DNA of 64,000 nucleotides from Micromussa lordhowensis (lineage: Eukaryota; Cnidaria; Anthozoa; Scleractinia; Lobophylliidae), in NCBI GenBank assembly GCA_964020085.1, contig OZ026598.1, positions 15,458,930 to 15,522,929 of the forward strand, in the 5' to 3' direction. The notes under the pieces were generated by a model. The model worked only from the letters and a program-made list of their open reading frames with translations. It made no database searches and had not been told where the DNA came from. The translations under genes and the position numbers were made by a program. Below, piece after piece: positions 21,665 through 34,606 of this stretch. Every line of letters begins with the position of its first letter. The stretch's first letter is position 1.

Positions 21665-23102
21665 AGCAATTTTTCTTCTGCAAGATACGCGGAGAAGCCA
21701 AATTTATAGAGATTTGTCGGCCGGAAACCAACAGAAACATCTTTCACTGAGGTTTGCTACAAAAGGAGAAATTTATCTCTCGAGGAACTCAAAAACGATT
21801 AAAATAATACGAGAGTACTTGCGAATTAAAGCTCAAATGATTTCGATTAGGACAGTGTAACAATAGGTAGTTGTTCTAACTTATGTTCTTGTGAAGAAAT
21901 GTCTAACTAAGGTGATACGTTTTGTTTATAGACGGCTGAGAACTTTGATAGATTCCAGCAATGCACCAAGGAAATGTTTTCCGTTACGTTTAAATCATCT
22001 CCTTAAAACCGGTTTGACCTGATCCCAACAAGCTATGTCCGCCATTTTGAATCATCAAATCCAACCGGTCTCGAACCCAGTCTGACCGGTTTGACAGTGC
22101 ACCCTCATTGGTTCTCAGACAAGTCTTTGTTCTTTCTCTATATAAGCGCGATATCACCCGGATGGTTGGGCGGTACGTTCACTCCAATACAACACACACA
22201 TCTCTCTTAAAAACTCATGCAATATTCAATAATAAAACTCTTAAAACAATACATGTTTAACAGTATTCTCTCTCTCAATTTCCTTCACATGTACCTACAT
22301 GGCCTGCATCTGAATGTGAATGCAGGTTCATAATGGGTAGAAAGCGTGCAAGACTTTCATGCCAAATGGACAGCGACATCTTTGAGTCCTCAGCTTCTTC
22401 CGCTATAGTTTTCCCCTTCTTCTGGCCTCTTCTATAAAATGTTCTCCACAATCAAACCAGCAACACCACATTCTATCGCGCGCGCAAGATCGCAACGTTT
22501 ATTATGACACAGTCACTTTAGTCTTCAGAACAAATTCAGGTTTTCCGTTGTGGCTGGAGTTTCGGCTGTCAACACAGAAAATGGTTTTCGTCACTTGCTG
22601 GTTAGCGTTCATTGCTGTCAGCAATGTCATTGGACACTTTACTAAGAATCGCTGCGATGAAAGGTAAGGGTAAATAACAAAGATAATAGTTTTTTAATGT
22701 CGAATGAGGGAAAAAAAATAAACTATTTCAACTCCGCAAACTGCTTCTCCAATGGCAGCGGCTTGTTGTAAAAGTTCCACGACTTTAGTTTTTTGTTAGT
22801 ATTATCGCAAGAAGAAGCAACTTTCAAGATTTATTTTATTAATATTCTAAATTGCGTTTACAAAATATAATGAGACCAGCCGTTATGAGAAGAAAGATCA
22901 GTTTGCCTTATCGGTGGACCGCGTCCATGGCGACAGTGTAAACAAAAGGGTCGCGTGGCGAGTTGGCGCGGAACATTTGTTGCCGGTTTTCAGTGTCACG
23001 CCATTCAAAATATAAATCAAAACTGTTCAGTAGATGAAGTCCAGAATCTGAGAAAAGAAAGAAGGTAACTATAGCAAAGACTCTCGCCAAGATCCAGGTC
23101 AC
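21665..23102 (+). repeat. Unit 16
   Basis: 1438 bp. A to C at 21818 (shared with 17), G to C at 21880, C to T at 22694, and T to C at 22922 (minus frame T to A). T at the 758-equivalent, as in every later unit. Confidence 0.97.
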
Positions 23103-24540
23103 AGCAATTTTTCTTCTGCAAGATACGCGGAGAAGCCAAATTTATAGAGATTTGTCGGCCGGAAACCAACAGAAACATCTTTCACTGAGGTTTGCTACAA
23201 AAGGAGAAATTTATCTCTCGAGGAACTCAAAAACGATTAAAATAATACGAGAGTACTTGCGAATTAAAGCTCAAATGATTTCGATTAGGACAGTGTAACA
23301 ATAGGTAGTTGTTCTAACTTATGTTCTTGTGAAGAAATGTCTAACTAAGGTGATACGTTTTGTTTATAGACGGCTGAGAACTTTGATAGATTCCAGCAAT
23401 GCACCAAGGAAATGTTTTCCGTTACGTTTAAATCATCTCCTTAAAACCGGTTTGACCTGATCCCAACAAGCTATGTCCGCCATTTTGAATCATCAAATCC
23501 AACCGGTCTCGAACCCAGTCTGACCGGTTTGACAGTGCACCCTCATTGGTTCTCAGACAAGTCTTTGTTCTTTCTCTATATAAGCGCGATATCACCCGGA
23601 TGGTTGGGCGGTACGTTCACTCCAATACAACACACACATCTCTCTTAAAAACTCATGCAATATTCAATAATAAAACTCTTAAAACAATACATGTTTAACA
23701 GTATTCTCTCTCTCAATTTCCTTCACATGTACCTACATGGCCTGCATCTGAATGTGAATGCAGGTTCATAATGGGTAGAAAGCGTGCAAGACTTTCATGC
23801 CAAATGGACAGCGACATCTTTGAGTCCTCAGCTTCTTCCGCTATAGTTTTCCCCTTCTTCTGGCCTCTTCTATAAAATGTTCTCCACAATCAAACCAGCA
23901 ACACCACATTCTATCGCGCGCGCAAGATCGCAACGTTTATTATGACACAGTCACTTTAGTCTTCAGAACAAATTCAGGTTTTCCGTTGTGGCTGGAGTTT
24001 CGGCTGTCAACACAGAAAATGGTTTTCGTCACTTGCTGGTTAGCGTTCATTGCTGTCAGCAATGTCATTGGACACTTTACTAAGAATCGCTGCGATGAAA
24101 GGTAAGGGTAAATAACAAAGATAATAGTTTTCTAATGTCGAATGAGGGAAAAAAAATAAACTATTTCAACTCCGCAAACTGCTTCTCCAATGGCAGCGGC
24201 TTGTTGTAAAAGTTCCACGACTTTAGTTTTTTGTTAGTATTATCGCAAGAAGAAGCAACTTTCAAGATTTATTTTATTAATATTCTAAATTGCGTTTACA
24301 AAATATAATGAGACCAGCCGTTATGAGAAGAAAGATCAGTTTGCCTTATCGGTGGACCGTGTCCATGGCGACAGTGTAAACAAAAGGGTCGCGTGGCGAG
24401 TTGGCGCGGAACATTTGTTGCCGGTTTTCAGTGTCACGCCATTCAAAATATAAATCAAAACTGTTCAGTAGATGAAGTCCAGAATCTGAGAAAAGAAAGA
24501 AGGTAACTATAGCAAAGACTCTCGCCAAGATCCAGGTCAC
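23103..24540 (+). repeat. Unit 17
   Basis: 1438 bp. A to C at 23256 and G to C at 23318, both shared with unit 16. Confidence 0.97.
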
Positions 24541-25978
24541 AGCAATTTTTCTTCTGCAAGATACGCGGAGAAGCCAAATTTATAGAGATTTGTCGGCCGG
24601 AAACCAACAGAAACATCTTTCACTGAGGTTTGCTACAAAAGGAGAAATTTATCTCTCGAGGAACTCAAAAACGATTAAAATAATACGAGAGTAATTGCGA
24701 ATTAAAGCTCAAATGATTTCGATTAGGACAGTGTAACAATAGGTAGTTGTTCTAAGTTATGTTCTTGTGAAGAAATGTCTAACTAAGGTGATACGTTTTG
24801 TTTATAGACGGCTGAGAACTTTGATAGATTCCAGCAATGCACCAAGGAAATGTTTTCCGTTACGTTTAAATCATCTCCTTAAAACCGGTTTGACCTGATC
24901 CCAACAAGCTATGTCCGCCATTTTGAATCATCAAATCCAACCGGTCTCGAACCCAGTCTGACCGGTTTGACAGTGCACCCTCATTGGTTCTCAGACAAGT
25001 CTTTGTTCTTTCTCTATATAAGCGCGATATCACCCGGATGGTTGGGCGGTACGTTCACTCCAATACAACACACACATCTCTCTTAAAAACTCATGCAATA
25101 TTCAATAATAAAACTCTTAAAACAATACATGTTTAACAGTATTCTCTCTCTCAATTTCCTTCACATGTACCTACATGGCCTGCATCTGAATGTGAATGCA
25201 GGTTCATAATGGGTAGAAAGCGTGCAAGACTTTCATGCCAAATGGACAGCGACATCTTTGAGTCCTCAGCTTCTTCCGCTATAGTTTTCCCCTTCTTCTG
25301 GCCTCTTCTATAAAATGTTCTCCACAATCAAACCAGCAACACCACATTCTATCGCGCGCGCAAGATCGCAACGTTTATTATGACACAGTCACTTTAGTCT
25401 TCAGAACAAATTCAGGTTTTCCGTTGTGGCTGGAGTTTCGGCTGTCAACACAGAAAATGGTTTTCGTCACTTGCTGGTTAGCGTTCATTGCTGTCAGCAA
25501 TGTCATTGGACACTTTACTAAGAATCGCTGCGATGAAAGGTAAGGGTAAATAACAAAGATAATAGTTTTCTAATGTCGAATGAGGGAAAAAAAATAAACT
25601 ATTTCAACTCCGCAAACTGCTTCTCCAATGGCAGCGGCTTGTTGTAAAAGTTCCACGACTTTAGTTTTTTGTTAGTATTATCGCAAGAAGAAGCAACTTT
25701 CAAGATTTATTTTATTAATATTCTAAATTGCGTTTACAAAATATAATGAGACCAGCCGTTATGAGAAGAAAGATCAGTTTGCCTTATCGGTGGACCGTGT
25801 CCATGGCGACAGTGTAAACAAAAGGGTCGCGTGGCGAGTTGGCGCGGAACATTTGTTGCCGGTTTTCAGTGTCACGCCATTCAAAATATAAATCAAAACT
25901 GTTCAGTAGATGAAGTCCAGAATCTGAGAAAAGAAAGAAGGTAACTATAGCAAAGACTCTCGCCAAGATCCAGGTCAC
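24541..25978 (+). repeat. Unit 18 (consensus)
   Basis: 1438 bp, no departure from consensus noticed; a good representative sequence for searches. Confidence 0.97.
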
Positions 25979-27416
25979 AGCAATTTTTCTTCTGCAAGAT
26001 ACGCGGAGAAGCCAAATTTATAGAGATTTGTCGGCCGGAAACCAACAGAAACATCTTTCACTGAGGTTTGCTACAAAAGGAGAAATTTATCTCTCGAGGA
26101 ACTCAAAAACGATTAAAATAATACGAGAGTAATTGCGAATTAAAGCTCAAATGATTTCGATTAGGACAGTGTAATAATAGGTAGTTGTTCTAAGTTATGT
26201 TCTTGTGAAGAAATGTCTAACTAAGGTGATACGTTTTGTTTATAGACGGCTGAGAACTTTGATAGATTCCAGCAATGCACCAAGGAAATGTTTTCCGTTA
26301 CGTTTAAATCATCTCCTTAAAACCGGTTTGACCTGATCCCAACAAGCTATGTCCGCCATTTTGAGTCATCAAATCCAACCGGTCTCGAACCGAGTCTGAC
26401 CGGTTTGACAGTGCACCCTCATTGGTTCTCAGACAAGTCTTTGTTCTTTCTCTATATAAGCGCGATATCACCCGGATGGTTGGGCGGTACGTTCACTCCA
26501 ATACAACACACACATCTCTCTTAAAAACTCATGCAATATTCAATAATAAAACTCTTAAAACAATACATGTTTAACAGTATTCTCTCTCTCAATTTCCTTC
26601 ACATGTACCTACATGGCCTGCATCTGAATGTGAATGCAGGTTCATAATGGGTAGAAAGCGTGCAAGACTTTCATGCCAAATGGACAGCGACATCTTTGAG
26701 TCCTCAGCTTCTTCCGCTATAGTTTTCCCCTTCTTCTGGCCTCTTCTATAAAATGTTCTCCACAATCAAACCAGCAACACCACATTCTATCGCGCGCGCA
26801 AGATCGCAACGTTTATTATGACACAGTCACTTTAGTCTTCAGAACAAATTCAGGTTTTCCGTTGTGGCTGGAGTTTCGGCTGTCAACACAGAAAATGGTT
26901 TTCGTCACTTGCTGGTTAGCGTTCATTGCTGTCAGCAATGTCATTGGACACTTTACTAAGAATCGCTGCGATGAAAGGTAAGGGTAAATAACAAAGATAA
27001 TAGTTTTCTAATGTCGAATGAGGGAAAAAAAATAAACTATTTCAACTCCGCAAACTGCTTCTCCAATGGCAGCGGCTTGTTGTAAAAGTTCCACGACTTT
27101 AGTTTTTTGTTAGTATTATCGCAAGAAGAAGCAACTTTCAAGATTTATTTTATTAATATTCTAAATTGCGTTTACAAAATATAATGAGACCAGCCGTTAT
27201 GAGAAGAAAGATCAGTTTGCCTTATCGGTGGACCGTGTCCATGGCGACAGTGTAAACAAAAGGGTCGCGTGGCGAGTTGGCGCGGAACATTTGTTGCCGG
27301 TTTTCAGTGTCACGCCATTCAAACTATAAATCAAAACTGTTCAGTAGATGAAGTCCAGAATCTGAGAAAAGAAAGAAGGTAACTATAGCAAAGACTCTCG
27401 CCAAGATCCAGGTCAC
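25979..27416 (+). repeat. Unit 19, minus frame has a stop
   Basis: 1438 bp. C to T at 26175, A to G at 26365, C to G at 26392, and A to C at 27324. The last turns a TAT codon of the minus frame into TAG. Confidence 0.97.
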
Positions 27417-28854
27417 AGCAATTTTTCTTCTGCAAGATACGCGGAGAAGCCAAATTTATAGAGATTTGTCGGCCGGAAACCAACAGAAACATCTTTCACT
27501 GAGGTTTGCTACAAAAGGAGAAATTTATCTCTCGAGGAACTCAAAAACGATTAAAATAATACGAGAGTAATTGCGAATTAAAGCTCAAATGATTTCGATT
27601 AGGACAGTGTAACAATAGGTAGTTGTTCTAAGTTATGTTCTTGTGAAGAAATGTCTAACTAAGGTGATACGTTTTGTTTATAGACGGCTGAGAACTTTGA
27701 TAGATTCCAGCAATGCACCAAGGAAATGTTTTCCGTTACGTTTAAATCATCTCCTTAAAACCGGTTTGACCTGATCCCAACAAGCTATGTCCGTCATTTT
27801 GAATCATCAAATCCAACCGGTCTCGAACCCAGTCTGACCGGTTTGACAGTGCACCCTCATTGGTTCTCAGACAAGTCTTTGTTCTTTCTCTATATAAGCG
27901 CGATATCACCCGGATGGTTGGGCGGTACGTTCACTCCAATACAACACACACATCTCTCTTAAAAACTCATGCAATATTCAATAATAAAACTCTTAAAACA
28001 ATACATGTTTAACAGTATTCTCTCTCTCAATTTCCTTCACATGTACCTACATGGCCTGCATCTGAATGTGAATGCAGGTTCATAATGGGTAGAAAGCGTG
28101 CAAGACTTTCATGCCAAATGGACAGCGACATCTTTGAGTCCTCAGCTTCTTCCGCTATAGTTTTCCCCTTCTTCTGGCCTCTTCTATAAAATGTTCTCCA
28201 CAATCAAACCAGCAACACCACATTCTATCGCGCGCTCAAGATCGCAACGTTTATTATGACACAGTCACTTTAGTCTTCAGAACAAATTCAGGTTTTCCGT
28301 TGTGGCTGGAGTTTCGGCTGTCAACACAGAAAATGGTTTTCGTCACTTGCTGGTTAGCGTTCATTGCTGTCAGTAATGTCATTGGACACTTTACTAAGAA
28401 TCGCTGCGATGAAAGGTAAGGGTTAATAACAAAGATAATAGTTTTCTAATGTCGAATGAGGGAAAAAAAATAAACTATTTCAACTCCGCAAACTGCTTCT
28501 CCAATGGCAGCGGCTTGTTGTAAAAGTTCCACGACTTTAGTTTTTTGTTAGTATTATCGCAAGAAGAAGCAACTTTCAAAATTTATTTTATTAATATTCT
28601 AAATTGCGTTTACAAAATATAATGAGACCAGCCGTTATGAGAAGAAAGATCAGTTTGCCTTATCGGTGGACCGTGTCCATGGCGACAGTGTAAACAAAAG
28701 GGTCGCGTGGCGAGTTGGCGCGGAACATTTGTTGCCGGTTTTCAGTGTCACGCCATTCAAAATATAAATCAAAACTGTTCAGTAGATGAAGTCCAGAATC
28801 TGAGAAAAGAAAGAAGGTAACTATAGCAAAGACTCTCGCCAAGATCCAGGTCAC
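27417..28854 (+). repeat. Unit 20
   Basis: 1438 bp. C to T at 27794, G to T at 28236, C to T at 28374 and G to A at 28580 form a haplotype shared in full with unit 23. A to T at 28424 is private. Confidence 0.97.
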
Positions 28855-30292
28855 AGCAATTTTTCTTCTGCAAGATACGCGGAGAAGCCAAATTTATAGA
28901 GATTTGTCGGCCGGAAACCAACAGAAACATCTTTCACTGAGGTTTGCTACAAAAGGAGAAATTTATCTCTCGAGGAACTCAAAAACGATTAAAATAATAC
29001 GAGAGTAATTGCGAATTAAAGCTCAAATGATTTCGATTAGGACAGTGTAACAATAGGTAGTTGTTCTAAGTTATGTTCTTGTGAAGAAATGTCTAACTAA
29101 GGTGATACGTTTTGTTTATAGACGGCTGAGAACTTTGATAGATTCCAGCAATGCACCAAGGAAATGTTTTCCGTTACGTTTAAATCATCTCCTTAAAACC
29201 GGTTTGACCTGATCCCAACAAGCTATGTCCGCCATTTTGAATCATCAAATCCAACCGGTCTCGAACCCAGTCTGACCGGTTTGACAGTGCACCCTCATTG
29301 GTTCTCAGACAAGTCTTTGTTCTTTCTCTATATAAGCGCGATATCACCCGGATGGTTGGGCGGTACGTTCACTCCAATACAACACACACATCTCTCTTAA
29401 AAACTCATGCAATATTCAATAATAAAACTCTTAAAACAATACATGTTTAACAGTATTCTCTCTCTCAATTTCCTTCACATGTACCTACATGGCCTGCATC
29501 TGAATGTGAATGCAGGTTCATAATGGGTAGAAAGCGTGCAAGACTTTCATGCCAAATGGACAGCGACATCTTTGAGTCCTCAGCTTCTTCCGCTATAGTT
29601 TTCCCCTTCTTCTGGCCTCTTCTATAAAATGTTCTCCACAATCAAACCAGCAACACCACATTCTATCGCGCGCGCAAGATCGCAACGTTTATTATGACAC
29701 AGTCACTTTAGTCTTCAGAACAAATTCAGGTTTTCCGTTGTGGCTGGAGTTTCGGCTGTCAACACAGAAAATGGTTTTCGTCACTTGCTGGTTAGCGTTC
29801 ATTGCTGTCAGCAATGTCATTGGACACTTTACTAAGAATCGCTGCGATGAAAGGTAAGGGTAAATAACAAAGATAATAGTTTTCTAATGTCGAATGAGGG
29901 AAAAAAAATAAACTATTTCAACTCCGCAAACTGCTTCTCCAATGGCAGCGGCTTGTTGTAAAAGTTCCACGACTTTAGTTTTTTGTTAGTATTATCGCAA
30001 GAAGAAGCAACTTTGAAGATTTATTTTATTAATATTCTAAATTGCGTTTACAAAATATAATGAGACCAGCCGTTATGAGAAGAAAGATCAGTTTGCCTTA
30101 TCGGTGGACCGTGTCCATGGCGACAGTGTAAACAAAAGGGTCGCGTGGCGAGTTGGCGCGGAACATTTGTTGCCGGTTTTCAGTGTCACGCCATTCAAAA
30201 TATAAATCAAAACTGTTCAGTAGATGAAGTCCAGAATCTGAGAAAAGAAAGAAGGTAACTATAGCAAAGACTCTCGCCAAGATCCAGGTCAC
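28855..30292 (+). repeat. Unit 21
   Basis: 1438 bp. C to G at 30015, shared with units 24 and 25. Confidence 0.97.
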
Positions 30293-31730
30293 AGCAATTT
30301 TTCTTCTGCAAGATACGCGGAGAAGCCAAATTTATAGAGATTTGTCGGCCGGAAACCAACAGAAACATCTTTCACTGAGGTTTGCTACAAAAGGAGAAAT
30401 TTATCTCTCGAGGAACTCAAAAACGATTAAAATAATACGAGAGTAATTGCGAATTAAAGCTCAAATGATTTCGATTAGGACAGTGTAACAATAGGTAGTT
30501 GTTCTAAGTTATGTTCTTGTGAAGAAATGTCTAACTAAGGTGATACGTTTTGTTTATAGACGGCTGAGAACTTTGATAGATTCCAGCAATGCACCAAGGA
30601 AATGTTTTCCGTTACGTTTAAATCATCTCCTTAAAACCGGTTTGACGTGATCCCAACAAGCTATGTCCGTCATTTTGAATCATCAAATCCAACCGGTCTC
30701 GAACCCAGTCTGACCGGTTTGACAGTGCACCCTCATTGGTTCTCAGACAAGTCTTTGTTCTTTCTCTATATAAGCGCGATATCACCCGGATGGTTGGGCG
30801 GTACGTTCACTCCAATACAACACACACATCTCTCTTAAAAACTCATGCAATATTCAATAATAAAACTCTTAAAACAATACATGTTTAACAGTATTCTCTC
30901 TCTCAATTTCCTTCACATGTACCTACATGGCCTGCATCTGAATGTGAATGCAGGTTCATAATGGGTAGAAAGCGTGCAAGACTTTCATGCCAAATGGACA
31001 GCGACATCTTTGAGTCCTCAGCTTCTTCCGCTATAGTTTTCCCCTTCTTCTGGCCTCTTCTATAAAATGTTCTCCACAATCAAACCAGCAACACCACATT
31101 CTATCGCGCGCGCAAGATCGCAACGTTTATTATGACACAGTCACTTTAGTCTTCAGAACAAATTCAGGTTTTCCGTTGTGGCTGGAGTTTCGGCTGTCAA
31201 CACAGAAAATGGTTTTCGTCACTTGCTGGTTAGCGTTCATTGCTGTCAGCAATGTCATTGGACACTTTACTAAGAATCGCTGCGATGAAAGGTAAGGGTA
31301 AATAACAAAGATAATAGTTTTCTAATGTCGAATGAGGGAAAAAAAATAAACTATTTCAACTCCGCAAACTGCTTCTCCAATGGCAGCGGCTTGTTGTAAA
31401 AGTTCCACGACTTTAGTTTTTTGTTAGTATTATCGCAAGAAGAAGCAACTTTCAAGATTTATTTTATTAATATTCTAAATTGCGTTTACAAAATATAATG
31501 AGACCAGCCGTTATGAGAAGAAAGATCAGTTTGCCTTATCGGTGGACCGTGTCCATGGCGACAGTGTAAACAAAAGGGTCGCGTGGCGAGTTGGCGCGGA
31601 ACATTTGTTGCCGGTTTTCAGTGTCACGCCATTCAAAATATAAATCAAAACTGTTCCGTAGATGAAGTCCAGAATCTGAGAAAAGAAAGAAGGTAACTAT
31701 GGCAAAGACTCTCGCCAAGATCCAGGTCAC
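30293..31730 (+). repeat. Unit 22
   Basis: 1438 bp. C to G at 30647, C to T at 30670, A to C at 31657 (minus frame L to R), and A to G at 31701, which creates a new ATG on the plus strand. Confidence 0.97.
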
Positions 31731-33168
31731 AGCAATTTTTCTTCTGCAAGATACGCGGAGAAGCCAAATTTATAGAGATTTGTCGGCCGGAAACCAACAG
31801 AAACATCTTTCACTGAGGTTTGCTACAAAAGGAGAAATTTATCTCTCGAGGAACTCAAAAACGATTAAAATAATACGAGAGTAATTGCGAATTAAAGCTC
31901 AAATGATTTCGATTAGGACAGTGTAACAATAGGTAGTTGTTCTAAGTTATGTTCTTGTGAAGAAATGTCTAACTAAGGTGATACGTTTTGTTTATAGACG
32001 GCTGAGAACTTTGATAGATTCCAGCAATGCACCAAGGAAATGTTTTCCGTTACGTTTAAATCATCTCCTTAAAACCGGTTTGACCTGATCCCAACAAGCT
32101 ATGTCCGTCATTTTGAATCATCAAATCCAACCGGTCTCGAACCCAGTCTGACCGGTTTGACAGTGCACCCTCATTGGTTCTCAGACAAGTCTTTGTTCTT
32201 TCTCTATATAAGCGCGATATCACCCGGATGGTTGGGCGGTACGTTCACTCCAATACAACACACACATCTCTCTTAAAAACTCATGCAATATTCAATAATA
32301 AAACTCTTAAAACAATACATGTTTAACAGTATTCTCTCTCTCAATTTCCTTCACATGTACCTACATGGCCTGCATCTGAATGTGAATGCAGGTTCATAAT
32401 GGGTAGAAAGCGTGCAAGACTTTCATGCCAAATGGACAGCGACATCTTTGAGTCCTCAGCTTCTTCCGCTATAGTTTTCCCCTTCTTCTGGCCTCTTCTA
32501 TAAAATGTTCTCCACAATCAAACCAGCAACACCACATTCTATCGCGCGCTCAAGATCGCAACGTTTATTATGACACAGTCACTTTAGTCTTCAGAACAAA
32601 TTCAGGTTTTCCGTTGTGGCTGGAGTTTCGGCTGTCAACACAGAAAATGGTTTTCGTCACTTGCTGGTTAGCGTTCATTGCTGTCAGTAATGTCATTGGA
32701 CACTTTACTAAGAATCGCTGCGATGAAAGGTAAGGGTAAATAACAAAGATAATAGTTTTCTAATGTCGAATGAGGGAAAAAAAATAAACTATTTCAACTC
32801 CGCAAACTGCTTCTCCAATGGCAGCGGCTTGTTGTAAAAGTTCCACGACTTTAGTTTTTTGTTAGTATTATCGCAAGAAGAAGCAACTTTCAAAATTTAT
32901 TTTATTAATATTCTAAATTGCGTTTACAAAATATAATGAGACCAGCCGTTATGAGAAGAAAGATCAGTTTGCCTTATCGGTGGACCGTGTCCATGGCGAC
33001 AGTGTAAACAAAAGGGTCGCGTGGCGAGTTGGCGCGGAACATTTGTTGCCGGTTTTCAGTGTCACGCCATTCAAAATATAAATCAAAACTGTTCAGTAGA
33101 TGAAGTCCAGAATCTGAGAAAAGAAAGAAGGTAACTATAGCAAAGACTCTCGCCAAGATCCAGGTCAC
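31731..33168 (+). repeat. Unit 23
   Basis: 1438 bp. Same four-site haplotype as unit 20 (32108, 32550, 32688, 32894). Confidence 0.97.
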
Positions 33169-34606
33169 AGCAATTTTTCTTCTGCAAGATACGCGGAGAA
33201 GCCAAATTTATAGAGATTTGTCGGCCGGAAACCAACAGAAACATCTTTCACTGAGGTTTGCTACAAAAGGAGAAATTTATCTCTCGAGGAACTCAAAAAC
33301 GATTAAAATAATACGAGAGTAATTGCGAATTAAAGCTCAAATGATTTCGATTAGGACAGTGTAACAATAGGTAGTTGTTCTAAGTTATGTTCTTGTGAAG
33401 AAATGTCTAACTAAGGTGATACGTTTTGTTTATAGACGGCTGAGAACTTTGATAGATTCCAGCAATGCACCAAGGAAATGTTTTCCGTTACGTTTAAATC
33501 ATCTCCTTAAAACCGGTTTGACCTGATCCCAACAAGCTATGTCCGTCATTTTGAATCATCAAATCCAACCGGTCTCGAACCCAGTCTGACCGGTTTGACA
33601 GTGCACCCTCATTGGTTCTCAGACAAGTCTTTGTTCTTTCTCTATATAAGCGCGATATCACCCGGATGGTTGGGCGGTACGTTCACTCCAATACAACACA
33701 CACATCTCTCTTAAAAACTCATGCAATATTCAATAATAAAACTCTTAAAACAATACATGTTTAACAGTATTCTCTCTCTCAATTTCCTTCACATGTACCT
33801 ACATGGCCTGCATCTGAATGTGAATGCAGGTTCATAATGGGCAGAAAGCGTGCAAGACTTTCATGCCAAATGGACAGCGACATCTTTGAGTCCTCAGCTT
33901 CTTCCGCTATAGTTTTCCCCTTCTTCTGGCCTCTTCTATAAAATGTTCTCCACAATCAAACCAGCAACACCACATTCTATCGCGCGCTCAAGATCGCAAC
34001 GTTTATTATGACACAGTCACTTTAGTCTTCAGAACAAATTCAGGTTTTCCGTTGTGGCTGGAGTTTCGGCTGTCAACACAGAAAATGGTTTTCGTCACTT
34101 GCTGGTTAGCGTTCATTGCTGTCAGTAATGTCATTGGACACTTTACTAAGAATCGCTGCGATGAAAGGTAAGGGTAAATAACAAAGATAATAGTTTTCTA
34201 ATGTCGAATGAGGGAAAAAAAAAAAACTATTTCAACTCCGCAAACTGCTTCTCCAATGGCAGCGGCTTGTTGTAAAAGTTCCACGACTTTAGTTTTTTGT
34301 TAGTATTATCGCAAGAAGAAGCAACTTTGAAGATTTATTTTATTAATATTCTAAATTGCGTTTACAAAATATAATGAGACCAGCCGTTATGAGAAGAAAG
34401 ATCAGTTTGCCTTATCGGTGGACCGTGTCCATGGCGACAGTGTAAACAAAAGGGTCGCGTGGCGAGTTGGCGCGGAACATTTGTTGCCGGTTTTCAGTGT
34501 CACGCCATTCAAAATATAAATCAAAACTGTTCAGTAGATGAAGTCCAGAATCTGAGAAAAGAAAGAAGGTAACTATAGCAAAGACTCTCGCCAAGATCCA
34601 GGTCAC
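33169..34606 (+). repeat. Unit 24
   Basis: 1438 bp. Three of the unit-20 sites (33546, 33988, 34126), then C to G at 34329 as in unit 21. T to C at 33842. T to A at about 34223 turns the AATAAA region into a pure A run. Confidence 0.97.

Noticed and set aside
30647..30838. 63-codon plus frame through the promoter of unit 22
   Set aside because: It opens only because a C to G change makes GTG, an unlikely eukaryotic start. It runs through the CCAAT and TATA boxes and has no equivalent start in other units.
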